Below, in pieces: positions 1 through 6,516 of a stretch of DNA of 8,824 nt. Origin of the DNA: Clostridiaceae bacterium (GTDB lineage: Bacteria > Bacillota > Clostridia > Acetivibrionales > DTU013); contig JAAZKL010000089.1 of NCBI GenBank assembly GCA_012799845.1, forward strand, positions 1-8,824, in the 5' to 3' direction. The position numbers and the translations under genes are program-made. Positions within the stretch are counted from its first letter, which is position 1, and each line of letters begins with the position of its first letter. The notes beneath the pieces were generated by a model. That model ran no database searches, was not told where the DNA came from, and worked only from the letters and a program-made list of their open reading frames with translations.

Positions 1-1
1 C

Positions 2-340
2 TGTGTATATGTCCATATAGAAGCTCCGGACGAGTGCGGCCACAGGTTCGAGATAGAAAACAAGGTCAGGTCCATCGAACTGATCGACGAACTTGTCGTC
101 GGAACGTTGCTCAAGGGTCTGGCAGATTACGATGATTTCAGCCTGATGGTGCTTCCCGACCACCCAACTCCGCTATCAACCAGGACGCATGCAGCAGACC
201 CCGTACCATACATCATCTACAGGAAACGCAGCGCAAAGCCGTCGGGCGTCGCAGGATATGACGAGTTCGAAGCGCAGAAAACCGGGATATATATAGCTGA
301 AGGCTACAGGCTGATGGACCGGTTCCTCCGGCAACAGTGA
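2..340 (+). CDS. apgM: Archaeal-type cofactor-independent phosphoglycerate mutase (ApgM family), C-terminal part
   Basis: This is the last 112 residues of an alkaline-phosphatase-superfamily enzyme; the 5' part lies outside the window. The family interconverts 3- and 2-phosphoglycerate using two divalent metal ions. In many bacteria this homologue sits among threonine-pathway genes and is also annotated as a proposed homoserine kinase, so the in vivo substrate is uncertain. Visible metal-site signatures are VHIEAPDECGH near visible residues 4-14, PDHPTP at 52-57 with the Asp-His pair, and STRTH at 59-63, followed by the family-typical DPVPY. The reading frame is open from base 2 and a TTG at 107 is internal, not a start. 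The gene ends with TGA at 338-340, and this stop lies inside the first copy of a TGATCCGGCA repeat word. It converges on the minus-strand superoxide dismutase gene. Family assignment is firm; substrate is inferred. Confidence 0.88.
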   Translation, partial: CVYVHIEAPDECGHRFEIENKVRSIELIDELVVGTLLKGLADYDDFSLMVLPDHPTPLSTRTHAADPVPYIIYRKRSAKPSGVAGYDEFEAQKTGIYIAEGYRLMDRFLRQQ

Positions 341-538
341 TCCGGCATTGCGGCATGTGGTATCTGTGATCATGCATATGTGATCCGACATTTGTGATTC
401 TGTATCTGTGGTCCAGCACTTGCGATTCGGCGTGTGTGGTCCGGCACTAGTAATTTGGCGTGTGTGGTCCGGTACTTGTGATTCGGCGTCTGTGATCCGG
501 CATCTGTGACATGCGGCATCCGTGACATGCGACAGTTA
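337..538. repeat. 14-bp degenerate tandem repeat array downstream of apgM
   Basis: From 366 to 505 there are ten consecutive units of exactly 14 bp, consensus GTGATCCGGCATCT, starting at 366, 380, 394, 408, 422, 436, 450, 464, 478 and 492. Looser copies flank them: one at 337 that contains the apgM stop codon, one at 506 (16 bp) and one at 522 (17 bp). Units 408-491 form a higher-order 28-bp repeat of three copies (408-435, 436-463, 464-491), alternating a GTGGTCCGG half with a GTGATTCGGCG half. The period is not a multiple of three, so the array is not a repeat-protein gene. There are no unique spacers, which rules out CRISPR. The function is unknown. Confidence 0.85.
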
Positions 539-579
539 CGATATGTGACCTGTGATTTCAATCGTGCCTGATATGCGCT

Positions 580-682
580 GTGACATTGCCTAGCTTTCGG
601 CTGTGATACTGCCCTGCTGTCTCTGTGATATGTGTTGTGACATTGCTCTGCTTTCAGTTGTGACACTGCTCTTCTTTCAACT
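580..682. repeat. About 23-bp degenerate tandem repeats, second half of the apgM-sodC intergenic array
   Basis: Units begin with GTGACATTGC or a close variant at 580 (23 bp), 603 (22 bp), 637 (23 bp) and 660 (23 bp); a 12-bp partial unit lies at 625-636. The last two units differ at only a few bases. Each unit opens with GTGA, like the 14-bp units to the left, so this looks like the same repeat family with a longer period; the transition zone 539-579 holds irregular GTGA-headed fragments. Beyond it, 683-770 is non-repetitive apart from three 8-bp TGTCA-headed steps at 741-764, and I see no gene there. Confidence 0.75.
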
Positions 683-770
683 GTGACGAAGCAAATATGC
701 CGGCGCTTGCTATAGTTGTTATTATATCATGACGTTATTATGTCAATCTGTCACTATGTCAGATGCGTAT

Positions 771-1517
771 TCAAGAAAGCCACTGCACCGAATCCCACGG
801 CCTGATGCTGCCGCATGCGATCCGCCTTCCTGAATTGCCAGCAGGCTGAGACCTGTAATCGTCAGGATTTTCATGTATGATAACAGTCCTTCCGATTATT
901 TCATCGACAGTGAAGCGGTCTGTCACAAAGCACATCCTTGCTCTGCCGTTGCTTGACACCAATACGGGAAAATCCCCCGCATGATTGCCGTGAGGCTGTT
1001 TCGTCGGATTCCAGTGTCCTCCGCAGCCTTCGAATGGCTTTTCCGGACCCCCGACTTCACACAGACATCCTTCATGTAAATGGAATCCAAAAGGACCCGC
1101 GGGGCTCTTATCATCCGTAGCCGGCCTGTATTCAGGCAATCCTTTCACATCGACGCAAACCATTGTACCTGCCGGAGTATCGGCGAAGGTTACCAGACCT
1201 GTAATGGATGGGTAGTCAGGTCCGGCAATGATCATCGCATATGCTGCATTGAATCCCTTTGGGCACGACGTATAATAGCTCCTGGGATACCCTTTATTTA
1301 AGTATTCCGGGTACTCTGTAATTGTATCTATGATATTTGCTTCATTGAAGTATTCCTGGTGCCCTATAACAGAACCCCTGGTATATGCGTCGTTAAATCT
1401 TTCATAGTGCATATTATTGAAAAACATATGTTCAGCATTGAAATGCGCCGCATCCGGTATCCTGATATACGACATCCAGGCAAATGGCCACCCGTGACCC
1501 AGGCAACAATAACTCAT
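771..1517 (-). CDS. sodC: Cu/Zn superoxide dismutase family protein with long N-terminal extension
   Basis: A 248-residue protein whose C-terminal two thirds (about 91-236) is a Cu/Zn superoxide dismutase domain, the fold that converts superoxide to oxygen and peroxide. Copper ligands are H146 and H148 in FHLHEG and H215 in VIIHENPDDY; H168 in GGHWNPT is the bridging His. Zinc ligands are H176, H179 and D182 in PHGNHAGD, with the short zinc loop typical of bacterial members. The active-site Arg is R231 or R232 in GNSGRRIACG, and C235 can form the conserved disulfide. Residues 1-90 are rich in Tyr, Phe, Asn, His and Met, and no hydrophobic signal peptide is seen, so the protein is probably cytoplasmic. 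About ten residues (RPWDSVQWLS) extend past the usual IACG end. The start is fixed by GGAGG 8 bases upstream; M15 is a weaker alternative. It appears to be a single-gene unit. All metal ligands are present, so activity is plausible. Confidence 0.9.
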   Translation of the reverse strand: MSYCCLGHGWPFAWMSYIRIPDAAHFNAEHMFFNNMHYERFNDAYTRGSVIGHQEYFNEANIIDTITEYPEYLNKGYPRSYYTSCPKGFNAAYAMIIAGPDYPSITGLVTFADTPAGTMVCVDVKGLPEYRPATDDKSPAGPFGFHLHEGCLCEVGGPEKPFEGCGGHWNPTKQPHGNHAGDFPVLVSSNGRARMCFVTDRFTVDEIIGRTVIIHENPDDYRSQPAGNSGRRIACGSIRPWDSVQWLS

Positions 1518-1525
1518 GGCAATAT

Positions 1526-1530
1526 CCTCC
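1526..1530 (-). promoter_or_regulatory. Ribosome binding site of sodC
   Basis: GGAGG on the minus strand, 8 bases before the ATG at 1517. It directly abuts the last 12-bp leader repeat, which supplies the bases immediately upstream (GGTCC). It decides the start over M15. Confidence 0.8.
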
Positions 1531-1626
1531 GGACCGTGCTATGGACCGTGCTATGGACCGTTTTACGGACCGTGTTATGGACCGTGCTATGGACCGTTTT
1601 ACGGACCGTGCTATGGACCGTGCTAT
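1531..1626 (-). repeat. Eight perfect-length 12-bp tandem repeats in the sodC leader
   Basis: Plus-strand unit GGACCGTGCTAT (A) with variants GGACCGTTTTAC (B) and GGACCGTGTTAT (C), in the order A A B C A B A A at 1531, 1543, 1555, 1567, 1579, 1591, 1603 and 1615. Every unit is exactly 12 bp with no indel. On the mRNA strand the unit reads ATAGCACGGTCC. In the sodC frame unit A supplies a TAG stop, so the array is untranslated leader, not an N-terminal extension. It lies between the predicted promoter and the ribosome binding site. The GGTCC cores can pair with one another around a U-U mismatch in RNA, and ACGGTCCGT, where a B unit follows, is a near-perfect palindrome. The role is unknown; operator array or RNA structure are both possible. 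Confidence 0.92.
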
Positions 1627-1653
1627 GTTATTCATATCTTTATATTATGTCAA
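1625..1653 (-). promoter_or_regulatory. Candidate sigma-A promoter of sodC
   Basis: On the minus strand a perfect -35 box TTGACA (1648-1653) is followed after exactly 17 bases by TAACAT (1625-1630), matching the -10 consensus at 4 of 6 positions. Transcription would start near 1618, inside the last leader repeat, placing nearly the whole 12-bp array in the 5' untranslated region. No PerR- or Fur-like operator was recognised around it. Confidence 0.5.
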
Positions 1654-1717
1654 TCGAATGGCAAATGTTGCATGTTTACACTTGTTTAGTTGCTTAAAAT
1701 GCTGCTTCATCAGCGTA

Positions 1718-1747
1718 AACTACATCACCATGAACTACATCACCATA
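1718..1747. repeat. 15-bp direct tandem duplication
   Basis: AACTACATCACCATG at 1718-1732 is followed directly by AACTACATCACCATA at 1733-1747; 14 of 15 bases are identical. It lies upstream of the sodC promoter on the minus strand (about 65 bases from the -35 box). Confidence 0.85.
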
Positions 1748-1903
1748 CTAAGTTTTACTTCACTGAGCAAAATTTCAAGTATAGTGCAAGTGGATAAAAA
1801 GAAATGCATCTTTTCCTGCATAAAGTAAACATAAATCTTGTAATAAACTATTATGTGACTTGATTTGCAACTTTTATAAGGTGCGCTTGCAGAATCGTAG
1901 GAA

Positions 1904-1952
1904 TTTGGGAAATAAAGGCCCCTATAATTGAAAATTTGACCTATTTCCCAAA
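1904..1952. other. 11-bp perfect inverted repeat (hairpin) downstream of gpsA
   Basis: TTTGGGAAATA at 1904-1914 is the exact reverse complement of TATTTCCCAAA at 1942-1952, with a 27-base loop. A further GG/CC pair extends the stem past a small bulge. It sits about 135 bases past the gpsA stop and could act as a transcription end or processing site for the operon, but no run of T follows on the minus strand, so it is not a classic intrinsic terminator. Remnant ends of a small mobile element are the alternative. Confidence 0.6.
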
Positions 1953-1963
1953 AGATAAACCCT

Positions 1964-2104
1964 TCCGGATCGCTCTCAGGCATTATCCGGATCGCTTCCA
2001 GGCATTCCCCGGCATTATCTGAATCAATTCCGGAATTGTCCGGATCATCCGCAGATACTGTCCGGATTATCCGCAGATATTGTCCGGATCATTTCCAAAC
2101 ATCG
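1964..2104. repeat. 22-bp tandem repeat array overlapping the 3' end of gpsA
   Basis: Units of exactly 22 bp, each headed TCCGGAT, lie at 1964, 1986, 2039, 2061 and 2083. Between 2008 and 2038 sits a degenerate stretch with a perfect palindrome CAATTCCGGAATTG at 2025-2038. Units 2039 and 2061 differ at two or three bases. The unit at 2083-2104 covers the last gpsA codons (GAT GTT TGG AAA) and the TGA stop at 2089-2091, so the array begins inside the gene. On the gene strand the units read through TGATCCGGAC or AATCCGGAC, echoing the word after the apgM stop. Confidence 0.82.
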
Positions 2105-3114
2105 TCCAGGTCTTCTGCCTCGTGCTCACAGGTCTTGTCCCTGCTCATCAGCGCAGACACGGCACTTGCCGGATCCTTGCCTTCAAACAGGATCGCATAT
2201 GCCTCTGCTGTAATCGGCATCCTGACCCCAAGCTTCCTTGAAAGGTTATAGACAGGTTCCGTCGTGTACACTCCCTCCACGACCATTTTTACCTCTTCCA
2301 TGGCCTGGTCCACGGACAAACCCTTCCCGATGAGTATCCCCGCACGCCTGTTCCTGCTGTGCATGCTCGTGCAGGTAACGATCAGATCGCCGATGCCTGC
2401 GAGACCTGAAAACGTCTGCCTTAAGGCGCCCATCGCACATCCGAGCCTTGATATCTCGGCTATGCCCCTTGTCATCAATGCCGCCTTCGTATTATCTCCA
2501 TATCCGAGACCGTCAGATATCCCTGCGCACAGCGCTATTACATTCTTTATCGCTCCTCCGAGTTCAACGCCGACGATGTCCGGATTCGTATATACCCTGA
2601 ACCTGTGCGACATGAACAGGTCCTGTATCATTTCAGCCGCCTTCCTGCTTTCAGAAGCTGCGACATATGCAGTCGGTATGCCCCTTGAAAGTTCTTCGGC
2701 ATGACAGGGTCCGGACATTGCCACAACTGTGGCACCAGGCAGTTCCTCTTTTATGACTTCTGACATCCTGAGCCCGGATTCCCTCTCCAGGCCCTTTGAA
2801 AAACAGCTTATAACCGACGGTTTAGGCCTGACCGAAGCAATAGCCTTTACGTTTTCCCTGACCCTCTGCGACGGTATTGCAAGGACAAAGATATCAGAAA
2901 AACGCGCCGCCTCCTCAAGGTCTCCTGTGCATCTGACGCTCTGTGGGATGATCACGCCAGGAAGCTTATCCTTCTGTTCCCTCACATTATTGATCATATC
3001 CACTTCGTCTTTGTATAACGACCACATCAGCACGTTATGCCCGTTGCCGGCCAGCAGAACGGAGACAGCCGTACCCATGCTTCCTGCTCCAAGGACAGAA
3101 ATATTCCTTACCAT
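2089..3114 (-). CDS. gpsA: NAD(P)-dependent glycerol-3-phosphate dehydrogenase
   Basis: A cytoplasmic enzyme that reduces dihydroxyacetone phosphate to sn-glycerol-3-phosphate, the backbone for phospholipids. The 341 residues carry the nucleotide-binding motif GAGSMG at 9-14, SGPCHAEEL at about 134-142, the catalytic lysine K190 in GGAIKNV, GYGDNTKAAL at about 204-213 and the GLAGIGDLIVTC segment near 247-258. The start is ATG at 3114 because GGAGG (3122-3126) lies 7 bases upstream; an ATG at 3135 overlapping the plsY stop is possible but has a weaker site. A 17-base gap separates it from plsY, whose product uses glycerol-3-phosphate. The tail after LMSRDK (EHEAEDLDDVWK) is about ten residues longer than usual, and its last codons are part of the 22-bp repeat array. 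Confidence 0.96.
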   Translation of the reverse strand: MVRNISVLGAGSMGTAVSVLLAGNGHNVLMWSLYKDEVDMINNVREQKDKLPGVIIPQSVRCTGDLEEAARFSDIFVLAIPSQRVRENVKAIASVRPKPSVISCFSKGLERESGLRMSEVIKEELPGATVVAMSGPCHAEELSRGIPTAYVAASESRKAAEMIQDLFMSHRFRVYTNPDIVGVELGGAIKNVIALCAGISDGLGYGDNTKAALMTRGIAEISRLGCAMGALRQTFSGLAGIGDLIVTCTSMHSRNRRAGILIGKGLSVDQAMEEVKMVVEGVYTTEPVYNLSRKLGVRMPITAEAYAILFEGKDPASAVSALMSRDKTCEHEAEDLDDVWK

Positions 3115-3131
3115 AGCGATCCCTCCGTATT

Positions 3132-3728
3132 TCATTTCCTGCTGAGAGAAAATTTCGATTCCGTGCCATTCAGCAGCCTTTTGATATTTTCACGGTGTTT
3201 TATGATAATGATCAGTGCGATTATACCCGAGAAAACCATAGTAGGAACATCCCTTCCGAAAACTGCGGCAGCAATGGGAAAAAGAAATGCTGCAGTGACC
3301 GAGCCCAGCGAAACGTAACGTGTGATCAGCAGTATTATGATAAATACCAGAAAAAGCCCCAGTGCGATCGCCCAGTCGAACATCAGAAGCACGGCAAATG
3401 CTGTCAGGACTCCCTTGCCTCCCCTGAACCTGAAGAAGACAGGCCATATATGTCCTAGTATGCATGCAGTACCTCCAAGCAGTCCGCCAGGATGTCCTCC
3501 GTATATGTAATAACCTGCAAGATAAGCCAGAATGCCCTTTGCGATGTCGCCAAGTACCACGAACAATGCGGCTTTCTTCCCAAGCGTCCTCAGAGTGTTG
3601 GTCATGCCTGCGTTCCCGCTGCCGTGCTTTCTCACATCCACTTCGTAGAACCTGCCTACTATCAGCGATGTGTTCAGGCTTCCCAGCAGGTATCCGGCTA
3701 TAATGGCAAGTGCTATTCTTAAATACAT
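3132..3728 (-). CDS. plsY: Glycerol-3-phosphate acyltransferase PlsY
   Basis: An integral membrane enzyme that moves the acyl group from acyl-phosphate to the 1-position of glycerol-3-phosphate, giving lysophosphatidic acid. The 198-residue product shows several hydrophobic membrane segments (about 1-24, 51-72, 81-95, 107-134, 137-158 and 162-176). Conserved cytoplasmic motifs are GSLNTSLIVGR at 16-26, HGSGNAGMTN at 35-44 and GHIWPVFFRFRGGKG at 92-106. ATG at 3728 is chosen because GGGGG lies 9 bases upstream; the frame also opens from a TTG at 3764, which would add 12 unconserved residues. It lies 74 bases after der and 17 bases before gpsA, a common clostridial arrangement. The partner PlsX, which makes acyl-phosphate, is not in this window. 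Confidence 0.96.
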   Translation of the reverse strand: MYLRIALAIIAGYLLGSLNTSLIVGRFYEVDVRKHGSGNAGMTNTLRTLGKKAALFVVLGDIAKGILAYLAGYYIYGGHPGGLLGGTACILGHIWPVFFRFRGGKGVLTAFAVLLMFDWAIALGLFLVFIIILLITRYVSLGSVTAAFLFPIAAAVFGRDVPTMVFSGIIALIIIIKHRENIKRLLNGTESKFSLSRK

Positions 3729-3802
3729 GAGTGGATTCCCCCATATGCCAGTATTTTTTGACAAGCTTCGTCTTCACAGCCTGCAGGTAACAGAGGGGCA
3801 GG

Positions 3803-5125
3803 TCACTCCCTGTCCCGTTCCCTGTATATGAACCTTATCGGCGTACCCTCAAATCCATAACTTTTTCTCAGTTGGTTCTCAAGGTAACGTTCATATGAAT
3901 AATGAAAAAGTTCTTTATCATTTATGAAAATGATAAACTTGGGCGGCCTCACCGCAGACTGGACGGCATAATACAGTTTCAGCCTCCTGCCTTTGTCGGA
4001 CGGCGGCTGTACCATGGCGGTTGCTTCATTGAGCAGGTCATTGAGCATCCCTGTGGAAATCCTGAGCGACGCCTGACCGTACACGAATTTCACCAGTTCC
4101 AGAACCCTGTGCACCCTCTGTCCTGTCTTGACGGATATGAACAGCACCGGCGCATATTGCATGAATCCCAGCTTCTCTACGACTTTTCTGCGGTACTCCT
4201 CCATCGTGCCGGTTTCTTTTTCAATAAGGTCCCATTTATTTATGACTATCAAGGATGCTTTCCCCTGCTCATGGGCATATCCGGCTATCTTGGTATCCTG
4301 TTCCGTTACACCATCCTGTGCATCTATCATTATGATACAGACATCAGACCTTTCTATCGCCGTCCACGACCTGAGTACACTGTATCTTTCGATGTTCTCC
4401 GTTATTCTGCTTTTCCTGCGTATGCCAGCGGTATCTATGAGCACGAATTTGCCGCCGTCCTGCTCCACATATGTGTCTATCGCATCCCTTGTGGTTCCCG
4501 GGATGTCGCTCACTATTACTCTCTCCTCGCCGATGATCCTGTTGACCAGTGACGACTTTCCTGAATTGGGCTTCCCGATGACAGCAACTTTTATGACGTC
4601 CTCTTCAGTCTCCTCCTGCTTTTCATCAGGGAAATAGCTGAATATTCTATCCAGCAGATCGCCCATACCGAGTCCATGGATGGATGATACCACTTCCACA
4701 TCGCCCATGGCAAGGTTGTAGAATTCATAAACTTCCGGTGGCGGATCACCAATGTTGTCGACCTTGTTGGCGACCAGCACCACAGGTTTGTTCGATTTGC
4801 GCAGCATGGACGCTACTTCCTTGTCTGACGCGGTCACACCTTCCTTTGCGTCGACCATGAAAACTATAACGTCCGCCAGTTCTATCGCCACCTCAGCCTG
4901 CCTGAGCATCTGCTGCATTATCTTGTCCTCGGCATAAGGCTCGATGCCCCCGGTGTCGATAAGAGTAAATGTCCTGTTTCTCCACTCGGCTTCCGCATAT
5001 ATCCTATCCCTGGTCACGCCCGGCGTATCTTCCACGATGGAGATCCGCTTTCCGCATACGTAATTAAAAAATGTGGATTTGCCTACATTAGGCCTGCCAA
5101 CTATCGCAACGATCGGTTTCGCCAA
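3803..5125 (-). CDS. der: Ribosome biogenesis GTPase Der (EngA), TTG start
   Basis: Essential tandem-domain GTPase that acts in assembly of the 50S ribosomal subunit. The 440 residues contain a first G domain with GRPNVGKS (10-17), DTPGVTRD (33-40), DTGG (57-60) and NKVD (110-113). The second has GKPNSGKS (184-191), DIPGTTRD (207-214), DTAG (231-234) and NKWD (296-299). A C-terminal KH-like domain spans about 355-440 and includes RPPKFIIFIND. I place the start at TTG (5125): translation then begins (M)AKPIVAIVG as in typical Der proteins, and AGAGGG at 5134-5139 is 8 bases upstream. An upstream ATG at 5185 would add 20 residues unlike the family. The first 38 bases overlap the end of the DUF512 gene, which suggests translational coupling. 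Confidence 0.96.
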   Translation of the reverse strand: MAKPIVAIVGRPNVGKSTFFNYVCGKRISIVEDTPGVTRDRIYAEAEWRNRTFTLIDTGGIEPYAEDKIMQQMLRQAEVAIELADVIVFMVDAKEGVTASDKEVASMLRKSNKPVVLVANKVDNIGDPPPEVYEFYNLAMGDVEVVSSIHGLGMGDLLDRIFSYFPDEKQEETEEDVIKVAVIGKPNSGKSSLVNRIIGEERVIVSDIPGTTRDAIDTYVEQDGGKFVLIDTAGIRRKSRITENIERYSVLRSWTAIERSDVCIIMIDAQDGVTEQDTKIAGYAHEQGKASLIVINKWDLIEKETGTMEEYRRKVVEKLGFMQYAPVLFISVKTGQRVHRVLELVKFVYGQASLRISTGMLNDLLNEATAMVQPPSDKGRRLKLYYAVQSAVRPPKFIIFINDKELFHYSYERYLENQLRKSYGFEGTPIRFIYRERDRE

Positions 5126-6476
5126 ACGATTCACCCTCTCTGCACGATGTTCCCAAAACCTTAACGATGAAGTCTGCGCCGTCATTTTCTGTTACGGTGA
5201 TTTTAATGTCCAGTACCGAGCCAAGTTCTTCAACGGTAAAGTCGTCCAGAAACAGTTCTTCTCCCGATTTCAGCATGCTCCTGGAAATCAGCAGTTCGCC
5301 GCCCAGCGTCCTGTCTCCGAGCTGATCTGCTATGTCGCGGCCGGTAAGAAGACCCGTCACCGTGACATTTTCTCCAAAAAAATTGTTTTCTATCGCATAA
5401 ACGTTTATCTTCAGTCCGTCAAACCTTTCTTCAAGCATCTGTGTCATTTGTCCGATGTACCCTGCAGCGCATCTGCCGGTCGCTATGCTGACAGTTCTGG
5501 GCGGCCGGCCCTTCCACTGCTTGTCCAGTATACTGCCGTTTTCATCAAGATACCTTTTGAATTCATATATAAACTGGGTCATCAGCCCGACACCGTTCTC
5601 TATCTGCGGAAAATCCTCATATTCTTCATATAATGGCAGTTCAACCCCGGCTTTTATGTAAAGTTCATCAGCCAGGTAAACCAGTCTTGTTCCGTATTCG
5701 TCAAGGAACTTCTTCTGCCATTGGCCGACCTGGGCCAGTATCTGAGCGGCTTCATCGGCTGTGAAAGGCTCGAGCGGATACAGTCCTTCCCTCCATTTCG
5801 TCAGGCCGACAGGTACAACGGATATGCTTGCCATGCCGGGCCACAATGCTGACAGATCTTTCAGGGTCCTGTCCAGTTCAGGACCGTCGTTGAGCCCTTT
5901 GCACAATACTATCTGGGCATTCACATTTATACCGCCGTCAGTGAGGATCCTGATCTTTTTGAGCACATCTCCTGCGAACCGGTTCCCCAGCATTTTCATC
6001 CTGAGTTCGGGATCTGTGGTATGGACGGACACATTCACCGGCGTCATCCTGTACCGCACTATCCTTTCGAGTTCTCCCCTTCTCATGTTGGTCAGCGTCA
6101 CATAGTTGCCGCTGAGGAATGAGAGCCTTGAATCATCATCTTTGAAATACAGGGTTTTCCGCATCCCCTTCGGAAGCTGGTCGATGAAGCAGAAAAGGCA
6201 ATTATTCGTACAGTGTTTTGCTCCAGAGATCAGGGGATCCTCAAACTCGATACCCGGGTCCTCATATTCGTCTTTTTCGATTTCGACTTCCCAGATCTCG
6301 CCGTTCCATTTCCCAATTTCCAGAATGATGTTCGAGTCTGTGGTGAGGAAACGGTAATCGAATATGTCTGTGATCTGCTGGCCGTTAACGGTCAGCAGCA
6401 GATCCCCCGGTTCGATACCTGCCTCCATCGCGGCGCTGTTCGGTTGTACACTGGTTATAACGATTTTCTTCTTCAT
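5088..6476 (-). CDS. DUF512 family radical-SAM-like protein with N-terminal PDZ domain
   Basis: A 462-residue member of a family widespread in Clostridia and cyanobacteria and often encoded next to der; its reaction is not known to me. Residues 1-60 form a PDZ-like module (VQPNSAAMEAGIEPGDLLLTVNG). Next comes a radical-SAM-type cluster motif C89-x3-C93-x2-C96 (CTNNCLFCF, then IDQLPKGMRKTLYFKDDD), which probably binds a 4Fe-4S cluster. GNYVTLTN at 113-120 and VSVHTTDPELR at 149-159 are family hallmarks; the DUF512 domain proper occupies roughly 210-420, with IATGRCA near 351. The start is ATG 6476, giving MKKKIVI directly ahead of the PDZ; the frame continues upstream to 6698, but that part runs through palindromic repeats and has no family resemblance. 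The upstream ribosome site (AAGGCAGG) is modest. It is the first gene of the DUF512-der-plsY-gpsA operon. Function is inferred only at the level of iron-sulfur chemistry. Confidence 0.92.
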   Translation of the reverse strand: MKKKIVITSVQPNSAAMEAGIEPGDLLLTVNGQQITDIFDYRFLTTDSNIILEIGKWNGEIWEVEIEKDEYEDPGIEFEDPLISGAKHCTNNCLFCFIDQLPKGMRKTLYFKDDDSRLSFLSGNYVTLTNMRRGELERIVRYRMTPVNVSVHTTDPELRMKMLGNRFAGDVLKKIRILTDGGINVNAQIVLCKGLNDGPELDRTLKDLSALWPGMASISVVPVGLTKWREGLYPLEPFTADEAAQILAQVGQWQKKFLDEYGTRLVYLADELYIKAGVELPLYEEYEDFPQIENGVGLMTQFIYEFKRYLDENGSILDKQWKGRPPRTVSIATGRCAAGYIGQMTQMLEERFDGLKINVYAIENNFFGENVTVTGLLTGRDIADQLGDRTLGGELLISRSMLKSGEELFLDDFTVEELGSVLDIKITVTENDGADFIVKVLGTSCREGESFGETDRCDSWQA

Positions 6477-6516
6477 CCGTACCTGCCTTAAACTAATACT
6501 AACCCCTAAAAGGTAT

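Larger units (their letters stand above)
1654..1963. other. AT-rich gene-free spacer between gpsA and sodC
   Basis: This stretch is visibly more AT-rich than the flanking genes. Short open frames on both strands have no recognisable domain or good ribosome binding site. It holds two structures listed separately, a 15-bp tandem duplication and a long inverted repeat. I see no tRNA-like fold and no riboswitch that I can name. Confidence 0.6.

Noticed and set aside
370..666. Minus-strand open frame of 98 codons through the 14/23-bp array
   Set aside because: Unit lengths are not multiples of three, so each unit is read in a different frame; the composition is low-complexity and no ribosome site is seen.
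337..682. CRISPR array
   Set aside because: Units are directly adjacent with no unique spacers, repeat identity is poor and no cas gene is present.
721..746. Minus-strand TTGACA and TATAAT facing the apgM array, a possible antisense promoter
   Set aside because: The two boxes are only 14 bases apart, too close for a sigma-A promoter.
1432..1635. Minus-strand open frame of 67 codons reading (IARS)n/(VKRS)n through the 12-bp repeats, a possible Arg-rich leader peptide
   Set aside because: Its ATG lies upstream of the predicted transcription start, there is no good ribosome binding site, and it overlaps sodC in another frame. A 12-bp repeat without stops in that frame is open by construction.
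1484..1828. Plus-strand frame with MDRA/MDRFT four-residue repeats
   Set aside because: It is antisense to the sodC start, arises from translating the 12-bp repeat, and has no ribosome site or recognisable domain.
1735..1983. Minus-strand frame of 82 codons in the gpsA-sodC spacer
   Set aside because: It begins in the 22-bp repeat array, runs over the inverted repeat, and resembles no known family.
3902..4552. Plus-strand open frame of 216 codons opposite der
   Set aside because: It is an antisense shadow of the strongly conserved der gene, with no domain or ribosome site of its own.
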